Assembly: GCA_021845705.1 (NCBI GenBank)
Contig: JAJZVJ010000087.1
Location: 1-8,064, forward strand
Reading direction: 5' to 3'
Length of the DNA stretch: 8,064 bases
From: a bacterium
GTDB lineage: Bacteria; Elusimicrobiota; Elusimicrobia; Elusimicrobiales; UBA9959
The position numbers and the translations under genes are program-made. Below the pieces are notes generated by a model. The model was given only the letters and a program-made list of their open reading frames with translations. It was not told where the DNA came from and did no database searches. This document shows, in pieces, positions 1 through 5,214 of this stretch (position 1 is the stretch's first letter; each line of letters starts with the position of its first letter).

Positions 1-208
1 GGATGAGCGCGGCCTGGGCCGCGGAAAGCTCCTCTTTTGTCTTCCGTTCACGTATCCCGGCTTTAAGCAGGCCGAGCAGGGCCGAGAGGTCGTCCACCAG
101 GGCGTTAAGTTTTACGCGGCGGTGGGTTTTAGGCACGCGTTTGCCGCCGAAAAGGTCGGTAAAGCCCAGGTCCCCGGCGCCCATTTGCGGTTTGAAGTTC
201 TTAGGCAT
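1..208 (-). CDS. PduO-type ATP:cob(I)alamin adenosyltransferase, N-terminal part (cut by window edge)
   Basis: The first 69 residues of a protein that continues beyond the left edge. Members of this family transfer the adenosyl group of ATP to cob(I)alamin to make coenzyme B12, in the cytosol; they are usually about 180-190 residues. The visible part carries the family's N-terminal signature: GAGDLGFTDLFGGKRVPK at residues 10-27, matching the usual TGDxGxTxLxxGxRVxK phosphate-binding segment, then RRV (30-32) and LVDDLSALLG (37-46) in place of the usual TVDELNSxLG. The second motif is therefore diverged (T to L, E to D, N to S). The start ATG (208-206) overlaps the stop of the gene upstream in a TGATG arrangement, which implies translational coupling. 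There is no clear Shine-Dalgarno. The family call is fairly secure. Whether it is an active adenosyltransferase or a diverged relative cannot be decided without the C-terminal half. Confidence 0.72.
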   Translation of the reverse strand, partial: MPKNFKPQMGAGDLGFTDLFGGKRVPKTHRRVKLNALVDDLSALLGLLKAGIRERKTKEELSAAQAALI

Positions 209-573
209 CAGAGCTTGAATTCCGAGATCTTTTTTATAACGAAGCCGCTGAGCTCCGGCGGCAGCTCCCCGGCGGCCGCCCCCAGTTTCTTCCCTATGGC
301 CGCGGCGTCGAAGAGGCCGTCTTCCACCAGCACGGGGGAGCATTGCGAGGTGCCCCAGACATGCTCGCCGGTGTCTATGCCGGCATGCTTGTAGCCGTAT
401 TTCCTGGTCCAGGTAAGGGCCCGCGGCAGTCTCTCCCTGTCGTAGCAGAGCTGGAAGCCCCAGACCGAATCGTCGTTGTCCAGCCAGACTATCAGGTCGA
501 AATATTCGTCGTCGAACCAGCGGCGGCGCGGCTCGCCTTCTATCTGCCTGACGTTCTTTGCCTCTTTGAGCAT
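208..573 (-). CDS. Conserved hypothetical protein, 121 residues
   Basis: I recognise no function. The protein is soluble-looking, with no signal peptide or membrane segment. It is rich in aromatic and charged residues, with conserved-looking blocks RRRWFDDEYFDLIVWLD (16-32), GFQLCYDRE (39-47), RALTWTRKYGYKH (51-63) and SPVLVEDGLFDAAAI (79-93). The style (EYFDLIVWLD, GFQLCYD, ALTW, DGxFD) recalls a small uncharacterised bacterial family that I remember from annotated genomes, but I cannot name a domain. The start ATG lies at 573-571 with only a weak upstream ribosome binding site; two TAAATA boxes on the minus strand (608-603 and 592-587) could serve as -10 elements, without convincing -35 partners. 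The gene ends in TGATG overlap with the cobalamin adenosyltransferase-like gene, so the two are probably co-translated. It is certainly coding: base usage and the junction fit, and the opposite-strand frames look like shadows. Confidence 0.85.
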   Translation of the reverse strand: MLKEAKNVRQIEGEPRRRWFDDEYFDLIVWLDNDDSVWGFQLCYDRERLPRALTWTRKYGYKHAGIDTGEHVWGTSQCSPVLVEDGLFDAAAIGKKLGAAAGELPPELSGFVIKKISEFKL

Positions 574-651
574 AAAAAGATTCTACTATTTAGCGCGGCA
601 GGTATTTAAGCCGGAAGGGCCCGCGGCCGAACGCGCCGCGCCCCGGCATGG

Positions 652-657
652 TATAAT
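652..657 (+). promoter_or_regulatory. -10 box (TATAAT) for the NifU-like gene
   Basis: A perfect TATAAT in an otherwise GC-rich gap, 18 bases before the start codon of the NifU-like gene. No good -35 is visible (GAACGC at the 17-base position). Transcription would start near 664, giving a very short leader of about 12 bases that consists of little more than the ribosome binding site AGAGGTG (664-670, five bases before the ATG). The same GTATAATT core recurs before the protease gene at 5157-5164, which supports it as a genuine housekeeping promoter element. Confidence 0.6.
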
Positions 658-675
658 TTAACCAGAGGTGCTCCT

Positions 676-900
676 ATGAAAGACAAAGTTACCGCGGTTA
701 TCGGGAAAATAAAACCTATGCTGGCGGCCGACGGCGGGTCCGTTGAGCTGGTCGGGGTGGACGAAAAGAAAGGCGTCGTCACGGTGCGGCTTACCGGCGC
801 CTGCGGCTGCTGCCCCCACGCCACCATGACCCTGCAGAACGTGGTGGAACGGATGATCAAGGAAGAGGTCCCCGAAGTTAAAAAAGTAGCGGTAGGCTGA
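676..900 (+). CDS. NifU-like C-terminal domain Fe-S cluster scaffold protein
   Basis: A 74-residue stand-alone NifU C-terminal (Nfu) domain, of the type that holds a labile Fe-S cluster and passes it to target enzymes in the cytosol. The family hallmarks are all present: an N-terminal helix leading to MLAADGGSVELVGV (15-28), then the VTVRLTGACGCCPHATMTL block (35-53), containing the cluster-binding CxxC (C43 and C46, with an extra C45 between), then a C-terminal helix ending in EEVPEVKKV. The length is normal for the single-domain form; there is no IscU-like or ferredoxin-like domain attached. The start is supported by AGAGGTG five bases upstream. It lies 93 bases before the PHP-GDPD-nadA group on the same strand and may share its transcript. 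NadA, three genes on, is a [4Fe-4S] enzyme and a plausible client, though that is inference. Confidence 0.93.
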   Translation: MKDKVTAVIGKIKPMLAADGGSVELVGVDEKKGVVTVRLTGACGCCPHATMTLQNVVERMIKEEVPEVKKVAVG

Positions 901-993
901 GCCGTAAAACGTCCTGTTGATCACGCGGGGCAGGGATGCCGCCCGGAGTTTCCGGCCCGGCGCTGCCGCTGCCCGGCCGGCGCGGTCACTCAC

Positions 994-1803
994 ATGGCTT
1001 TGATCAACCTCCACAACCACTCCACTTATTCGGACGGCACGCTTGCGCCCGGCCCCCTGGCCCGCGAGGCCAAACGCGCCGGGATCGCCTATTTCTCCCT
1101 TACCGACCACGACACCATAGGCGGCTGGGGCGAGATGGAGCCCGCCCTGAAAGAGGCCGGGATAAAATACTGCTACGGCGTGGAGATAAGCACCCGGCAG
1201 CATGACAACCTGCATATTCTCGGCTACGGCATAGACCCGGCGCACCCGGCCCTTGCCGAACGGCTCGCCGGGTACCGCGAGCTGCGCCTGGTCCGGGTAA
1301 AAAAGATCCTCGGGCTGCTGAAAGGCCTGGGCATAGAGATCCCTTTTTCCGAACTGCCGCTGCCGAAGAACCGCGCGGCAGGCAGACCGCAGGTGGCCGA
1401 CGCCCTCCGCGCCCGCAAGCTGGTCCCGGGCCGGAGCCAGGCTTTCAAGCGCTACCTGGCGCCCGGCGCGCCGGCCTATGTGGAGCCGAGCGGCCCCACG
1501 GTGGAAGAAGCTATCAGGGCGATAAAGGAAGCCGGCGGTAAAGCCGTGCTGGCCCACCCCGGGGCGCTGGGCAAGGCCCTGGACCTGCAGGCCTGGAAGG
1601 CCATGGGGCTGGACGGCATTGAGGCCTTTTACCCGGCCCATACCGGCGCCGCCACGCGGGATTTTGTCAGCCTGGCCGCGCGGCTGGGGCTTTTCGTCAC
1701 CGCCGGCTACGACTTCCACGGGCCCGGTTCGGAACGCAACGAAATGAAAGGGTTCGATTATTCGGACGATTATTTTTCGGAGATAAAAGGGCTTTTCCTA
1801 TGA
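994..1803 (+). CDS. PHP-domain metal-dependent phosphoesterase (TrpH/YciV-like)
   Basis: A 269-residue PHP-domain protein of the TrpH/RNase AM-like group, which hydrolyses phosphoester bonds using a metal cluster; characterised relatives act on nucleoside 3',5'-bisphosphates or 5' ends of RNA. Metal-ligand motifs are in the expected order: HNHSTYSDG (H7, H9, D14), TDHDT (D38, H39, D40), GVEIS (E64), H74 in LHILGY, LAHPG (H188), H216 and GYDFHG (D240, H242). Between them lies GRPQVADAL (130-138), the counterpart of the group's GRPHxAxAL insertion. No signal peptide, so cytosolic. The ATG at 994 is the only credible start: the frame is open back to the stop of the NifU-like gene but contains no other ATG, GTG or TTG. 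No Shine-Dalgarno is visible. Its stop overlaps the next gene's start (ATGA). The exact substrate is unknown; a nucleotide bisphosphate is the likeliest. Confidence 0.92.
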   Translation: MALINLHNHSTYSDGTLAPGPLAREAKRAGIAYFSLTDHDTIGGWGEMEPALKEAGIKYCYGVEISTRQHDNLHILGYGIDPAHPALAERLAGYRELRLVRVKKILGLLKGLGIEIPFSELPLPKNRAAGRPQVADALRARKLVPGRSQAFKRYLAPGAPAYVEPSGPTVEEAIRAIKEAGGKAVLAHPGALGKALDLQAWKAMGLDGIEAFYPAHTGAATRDFVSLAARLGLFVTAGYDFHGPGSERNEMKGFDYSDDYFSEIKGLFL

Positions 1804-2537
1804 AGATAATAGCGCACCGCGGCGCCTCGGGTTACGCGCCCGAGAACACTATAAAGGCTTTCAGGCTGGCGGTAGAGATGGGCGCCAGGGATTTCGAGTT
1901 CGACGTGCACCGGACCAGGGACGGCATACTGGTGGTGCATCACGACTTCGACCTGAAGCGCACCGCGGGGCGCGGCGTGAAGATAGCGGACCTGGATTAC
2001 GCCGAACTGAAGAAGCTCAACGTCGCGGCCCATTTCAAGCAGGACAAAGCCGCCCAGCAGATCCCCCGCCTCGACGAGGTCATAGACGTCATAGGGCCCG
2101 CGGCCGAGTGGCTGAATTTCGAGGTTAAGAACGAGGGGAACGCGTACCCCGGGATAGAGGAAGCTCTTCTGGCTTTTCTGGAGAGCCGGCCGGGGCTTTT
2201 TGAAAAAGCCGTAGTTTCCAGCTTCGACCATCCAACGCTTAAGCGCTTCAGGGAACTTTCCCCCCTGCTTAAGGTGGCTTACCTGGGCCATAATTTAAAT
2301 ACGCTGCTCCTGCGTACGGCCCTTAGAAAAGCGGCGGCCATAAAGGCCGTTAATTTCCACCTGCCCCTGCGCCTGGCGTTTAAAATGAACGTCTCGCGCA
2401 TTAAAAGCGCCGGGTTCAAGGTCTGCGTTTATACGGTTAACGAGAAGAAGGACGCGCTGCGCCTGGCTACGATAGGCGTGGACGGGATCTTCACCAATTT
2501 TCCGGATATCCTGGGAAAATGGACCCTGAAAGGCTGA
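1800..2537 (+). CDS. Glycerophosphodiester phosphodiesterase (cytosolic, UgpQ-like)
   Basis: A 245-residue GDPD-family TIM-barrel enzyme that hydrolyses glycerophosphodiesters, from phospholipid turnover, to glycerol-3-phosphate and an alcohol. Motifs in order: AHRGASGYAPENT (5-17; catalytic H6 and R7), FEFDV (32-36; metal ligands E33 and D35), VVHHDFDLKRT (45-55; second catalytic His H48 with D49), NFEVK (106-110; E108, K110), SSF (140-142), VYTVN (210-214) and GVDGIFTNFPD (226-236). All expected catalytic and metal residues are present and the length is typical of the short bacterial form. There is no signal peptide, so it acts in the cytosol, unlike periplasmic GlpQ. The start overlaps the PHP gene stop by ATGA, and nadA begins one base after its stop, so all three are one transcriptional unit. 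The choline-, ethanolamine- or glycerol-type preference cannot be read from sequence. Confidence 0.95.
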   Translation: MKIIAHRGASGYAPENTIKAFRLAVEMGARDFEFDVHRTRDGILVVHHDFDLKRTAGRGVKIADLDYAELKKLNVAAHFKQDKAAQQIPRLDEVIDVIGPAAEWLNFEVKNEGNAYPGIEEALLAFLESRPGLFEKAVVSSFDHPTLKRFRELSPLLKVAYLGHNLNTLLLRTALRKAAAIKAVNFHLPLRLAFKMNVSRIKSAGFKVCVYTVNEKKDALRLATIGVDGIFTNFPDILGKWTLKG

Positions 2538-2538
2538 T

Positions 2539-3546
2539 ATGGACACCACTTTGACCGACGAGATAAAGAGGCTTACCTCCCTCGGCCTGCATCACCGCTG
2601 CGTCGAGGGCGACCTCGCGCGGGTGGCGGGGCTGACGCTGGAGATCAACCGGCTGAAGAAGGAAAAGAAGGCCGTTATCTGCGCCCACGTTTACCAGACC
2701 CCGGATATCATCCTCGGCATCGGCGACCTTGTCGGGGATTCCTACAAGCTCGCGGACGACTGCAGGAAGACGGCGGCCGACATAATAGTTTTCTGCGGCG
2801 TGCATTTTATGGCCGAGACGGCCAAGATACTCAATCCTTCAAAAAAGGTCTATGTTCCCTCAAAGAACGCCGGGTGTTCGCTGAGCGAGGCTATAACGGG
2901 CGGGGATGTCCGCAAACTAAAAGCGGAACACCCCGGTTTGCCCGTGGTGACCTATATTAATACCTCCGCGGAGGTAAAGGCGGAGTCGGACTGCATAGTT
3001 ACCAGCGCCAATGCCGAAAAGATCCTGCGGAAGATGTATGAAAAACACGACAAGGTCATTTTCGTGCCGGACCGTTTCATGGGCTTGAACCTGGCGAAGG
3101 CGCTGGGGAAGACCCCGGGAAAAGATATCTTCCTCTGGAAAGGCGCCTGCATAGTGCACGAACATTTCAACCCCGGGCTTATAAAGGTTTACAAGAAGAA
3201 ATACCCGGGCCTGGTCGCACTGGCGCACGCGGAATGCCCTTCCGAGCTTATCGACGCGGTGGACTTCATGGGCGGGACGGGAGACATGATGCGCTACGTG
3301 GAAAACACCAACGCCTCGGCCTACCTGCTGGTGACGGAATGCGGTTTCGGGGAACTGGCGAAACTTAAATTCCCGGAAAAAAATTTTATAGCCATGTGCA
3401 GGCTCTGCCCGTATATGAAGTCCATTACCCTGGGCAGCGTGCTGGCCCTCCTGAAGGACCCGGCCCCGGAGGAAGTTACGGTCCCCGCCGCAATAGCCGA
3501 CCGCGCCAAACGCTCCATAGATAAAATGTTCGAACTTGCCGCTTAA
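2539..3546 (+). CDS. nadA: Quinolinate synthase NadA
   Basis: A 335-residue quinolinate synthase, the [4Fe-4S] enzyme that condenses iminoaspartate with dihydroxyacetone phosphate to form quinolinate in de novo NAD synthesis. Family motifs: AHVYQTPDI (49-57), GDSYKLA (66-72), VFCGVHFMAETAKIL (84-98), the P-x-K-x-AGCSL block (C113), TYINTSAEVKAESD (138-151), VTSANA (154-159), KGACIVHEHF (201-210; C204), HAECPSE (230-236) and CRLCPYMK (287-294). The cluster ligands should be C113, C204 and C290; the last spacing, 86 residues, equals that in Thermotoga NadA. It follows the GDPD gene by one base, with GAAAGG as a modest ribosome binding site. NadB and NadC are not in the window, so the iminoaspartate source must be encoded elsewhere. 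It is intact, with no odd features beyond heavy use of ATA for isoleucine. Confidence 0.98.
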   Translation: MDTTLTDEIKRLTSLGLHHRCVEGDLARVAGLTLEINRLKKEKKAVICAHVYQTPDIILGIGDLVGDSYKLADDCRKTAADIIVFCGVHFMAETAKILNPSKKVYVPSKNAGCSLSEAITGGDVRKLKAEHPGLPVVTYINTSAEVKAESDCIVTSANAEKILRKMYEKHDKVIFVPDRFMGLNLAKALGKTPGKDIFLWKGACIVHEHFNPGLIKVYKKKYPGLVALAHAECPSELIDAVDFMGGTGDMMRYVENTNASAYLLVTECGFGELAKLKFPEKNFIAMCRLCPYMKSITLGSVLALLKDPAPEEVTVPAAIADRAKRSIDKMFELAA

Positions 3547-3550
3547 AGAT

Positions 3551-3620
3551 CTCCGTTGGGAACGGGGCTCTTGCCTGGCGCGGCCGGTACGCCGCGCTTT
3601 CGGCGCGGGGCCCTTGGGCC
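3551..3620 (+). other. Tandem GC-rich stem-loops in the nadA downstream gap
   Basis: Three consecutive inverted repeats lie in the 139-base gap: CCGTT/AACGG with loop GGG (3553-3565, extendable by two pairs to 3551-3567), CCGCGC/GCGCGG with loop TTTCG (3592-3608), and GGCCC/GGGCC (3609-3620). GGCGCG occurs three times (3577-3582, 3602-3607, 3646-3651) and its near-complement CCGCGC twice (3592-3597, 3626-3631), so several pairings compete. No known riboswitch class is recognisable. In GC-rich DNA some of this can be chance. Confidence 0.4.
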
Positions 3621-3664
3621 TAATTCCGCGCTGCCCAAAAGACCTGGCGCGTTAAGGCCCTTTT
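3616..3664 (+). terminator. Possible terminator after nadA, or attenuator before the wall-enzyme gene
   Basis: An imperfect hairpin: GGGCC (3616-3620) pairs with GGCCC (3656-3660), and inside it CGCGC (3627-3631) pairs with GCGCG (3647-3651), with a 15-base loop; TTTT follows at 3661-3664. The bulges are uneven and the T-run short, so it would be a weak terminator. GGGCC can instead pair with GGCCC at 3609-3613 just upstream. It lies 70 bases after nadA and 22 bases before the first possible start of the next gene. Confidence 0.35.
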
Positions 3665-3685
3665 GCACTTAACCTTCCCCGGGAA

Positions 3686-5065
3686 ATGTACGACAATATG
3701 GATATGAATACGAACCTATTCAAATACTGGGCGGCGGCGATCGCGCTTTCCTTGTTTTACGCCCCCGCCTCAGCCCAGAACACGGCCCTGGACCAGCTTG
3801 CCGGCCTTTCCGGGAGCCGCCCGCAGGCCCCGGGGGCCCCGACCCCGGTAGACACGAATTTTGGAGGAGAATTCGGTTATATAGACAAAGGCCGCGTGAT
3901 CCCGGCCGCGCCGCTCCAGGCGGCGCTGCGGTTCTACAAAGACAACAGGGGCAGGCTGGAAAACCCCTATTACCTGTCGGTCATAGACTTCTCCCAGCCG
4001 GCCGCCAATAAAAGGCTTTATGTCATAGATATGCGCACCGGCGGCGTAGAACGCTTCCTTGTGGCGCACGGCCAGGGCTCGGACCCGGACCACACCGGCT
4101 ACGCCACCATCTTCTCCAACGAGCAGGCCACGCACGCTTCGTCGCTCGGGTTTTATAAGACGGCAGAGACCTACAGCGGAGAGAACGGCTACTCCCTGCG
4201 CCTCGACGGCCTTAGCTCCACCAACAGCAACGCCCGGGCCAGGGCTATAGTTATCCACGGCGCCGAGTACGTCAGCTCTCTCGGCCGCAGCTGGGGCTGC
4301 CCGGCGGTGGAAATATCTCAGCGCACGCGCCTCATCAATATGCTCAAGGGCGGCTCGCTGATCTACGCTTACAGCCGGGGCTTCAGCGGCGCGGCGGATG
4401 CCGTAAAGTTCCCCGAACAGACCTATTCCCAGGCCCCCCAGGCCGGAGGAATAGACTACAGTTCCCGGCAAGCCTATTCCCCTTCCTGGGAAAGCGATTC
4501 CGCCCCGGCGGCGGACGGCCTGCCTGAAGACCTGGCCTACACGGTGCGCCCTGCCGCCGAAGAGGATCCGGGCGCGCAGTATTTCGATCCTTCCCAGGCG
4601 CAGAACGATCCCGACTTCGCAAAGAATATCCCCTATCTCGATATAGTCCTCCGGGTGTCCAAAGAGGAAGGCGTGGACCCCGCCCTGGTCCTGGCCGTGA
4701 TCCAGCAGGAATCCCGGTTCAACCCCAAGGCCCGCAGCCCCGTGGGCGCCCTCGGCCTGATGCAGGTGATGCCGGGCACGGCCCGTTTCATGGGGCTCAA
4801 CGACGCCAGACAGCTCCTGGTCCCGGAAGTCGCCATTAAATGCGGCGTCCGCTACCTGAAATACCTCTGGGCCGAGTTCGGCGGCAAGGACCTCTCCGAT
4901 CTTTCCGCGGCGGACATAAACCGCAGCGACGTTATCAACACCATAGCGGCGTATAACGCCGGCCCCGGAAACGTTAAGAAATACGGCGGCGTTCCCCCGT
5001 TCAGGGAAACCCGGGACTATACGGCCAAGGTCAGCGCCTACTTCAGCAGATTCAAGAACATGTAA
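3686..5065 (+). CDS. Exported peptidoglycan enzyme: YkuD_2 L,D-transpeptidase domain fused to SLT lytic transglycosylase domain
   Basis: A 459-residue two-domain wall enzyme. An N-terminal signal peptide has hydrophobic core 15-28 and likely cleavage after ASA (28-30). Residues 82-230 form a YkuD_2 murein L,D-transpeptidase catalytic domain: DFSQPAANKRLYVIDM, LVAHGQGS, FSNEQATHASSLGFYKT, ETYSGENGYSLRLDGL, then AIVIHGAEYVSSLGRSWGCPA with H191 and nucleophile C205. A low-complexity Pro/Ser/Tyr/Gln-rich linker (231-310) follows. Residues 313-455 are a family 1 (Slt/MltC type) transglycosylase domain with VIQQESRFNPKA (catalytic E342), GALGLMQVMPGTA (354-366), and AYNAGPGNV (422-430). It could cut glycan strands and also trim or cross-link peptide stems in the periplasm. 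The two domains are normally separate proteins. Three in-frame ATGs (3686, 3698, 3704) compete; none has a good ribosome binding site, and 3704 gives the most conventional signal peptide. A terminator-like hairpin follows at 5109. Confidence 0.95.
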   Translation: MYDNMDMNTNLFKYWAAAIALSLFYAPASAQNTALDQLAGLSGSRPQAPGAPTPVDTNFGGEFGYIDKGRVIPAAPLQAALRFYKDNRGRLENPYYLSVIDFSQPAANKRLYVIDMRTGGVERFLVAHGQGSDPDHTGYATIFSNEQATHASSLGFYKTAETYSGENGYSLRLDGLSSTNSNARARAIVIHGAEYVSSLGRSWGCPAVEISQRTRLINMLKGGSLIYAYSRGFSGAADAVKFPEQTYSQAPQAGGIDYSSRQAYSPSWESDSAPAADGLPEDLAYTVRPAAEEDPGAQYFDPSQAQNDPDFAKNIPYLDIVLRVSKEEGVDPALVLAVIQQESRFNPKARSPVGALGLMQVMPGTARFMGLNDARQLLVPEVAIKCGVRYLKYLWAEFGGKDLSDLSAADINRSDVINTIAAYNAGPGNVKKYGGVPPFRETRDYTAKVSAYFSRFKNM

Positions 5066-5108
5066 CGGCCGCAGTTCCGGCCGCAGCCTGCATATCCCCC
5101 CGGTAGAC

Positions 5109-5130
5109 AAGGCCGCGGCGCGCCTTTTTT
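5109..5130 (+). terminator. Probable Rho-independent terminator after the wall-enzyme gene
   Basis: AAGGC (5109-5113) pairs with GCCTT (5122-5126) around an eight-base GC loop, and the T-run spans 5125-5130. A wider inverted repeat, GACAAG (5106-5111) with CTTGTC (5132-5137), surrounds it, giving an alternative fold. The stem is short, so efficiency is uncertain. Just after the stop codon there is also CGGCCG (5066-5071) repeated at 5078-5083, a small GC hairpin without T-run. Confidence 0.5.
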
Positions 5131-5132
5131 GC

Positions 5133-5163
5133 TTGTCCATTTTGGCGCGGATTTGTGTATAAT
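5133..5163 (+). promoter_or_regulatory. Promoter of the papain-like protease gene
   Basis: A perfect -10 box TATAAT (5158-5163) is preceded by a weak -35 candidate TTGTCC (5133-5138, four of six matches), with a rather long 19-base spacer. Transcription would begin near 5170, leaving a leader of about 45 bases. The -35 candidate overlaps the right arm of the outer inverted repeat around the preceding terminator. The -10 shares GTATAATT with the element before the NifU-like gene. Confidence 0.6.
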
Positions 5164-5205
5164 TGACTTTAGACAACCCGGGGCCTTGTTTCGGGCCAAA
5201 TATTC

Positions 5206-5210
5206 GGAGG
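5206..5210 (+). promoter_or_regulatory. Strong ribosome binding site of the protease gene
   Basis: GGAGG followed by ATAA and then the ATG at 5215. It is the best Shine-Dalgarno in the window; most other genes here have weak ones. It fixes the protease start and suggests high expression. Confidence 0.8.
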
Positions 5211-5214
5211 ATAA

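Noticed and set aside
943..955. A CCGGA/TCCGG hairpin in the gap before the PHP gene as a terminator
   Set aside because: The stem is five pairs with no T-run; it is more likely a chance GC palindrome.
898..994. The NifU-like gene and the PHP gene are in the same frame, and only the TGA at 898 separates them, which could suggest stop read-through or selenocysteine
   Set aside because: Thirty-one stop-free codons are unremarkable in GC-rich DNA. The NifU-like domain ends naturally at this TGA, no selenocysteine-type hairpin is evident right after it, and the gap codes for low-complexity Arg/Pro/Cys/Ala.
936..1205. A plus-strand open frame starting upstream of the PHP gene
   Set aside because: It is in a different frame from the PHP motifs and its product is Pro/Arg/Gly-rich noise.
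658..1719. A 353-codon open frame on the minus strand across the NifU-like and PHP genes
   Set aside because: It spans two well-identified plus-strand genes and the gap between them, with no recognisable motif.
3770..5176. A 468-codon open frame on the minus strand opposite the wall-enzyme gene
   Set aside because: The plus-strand frame has a signal peptide and two complete domains. The minus-strand product is low-complexity Gly/Arg/Ala/Val-rich with no motif, a shadow of GC-biased third positions.
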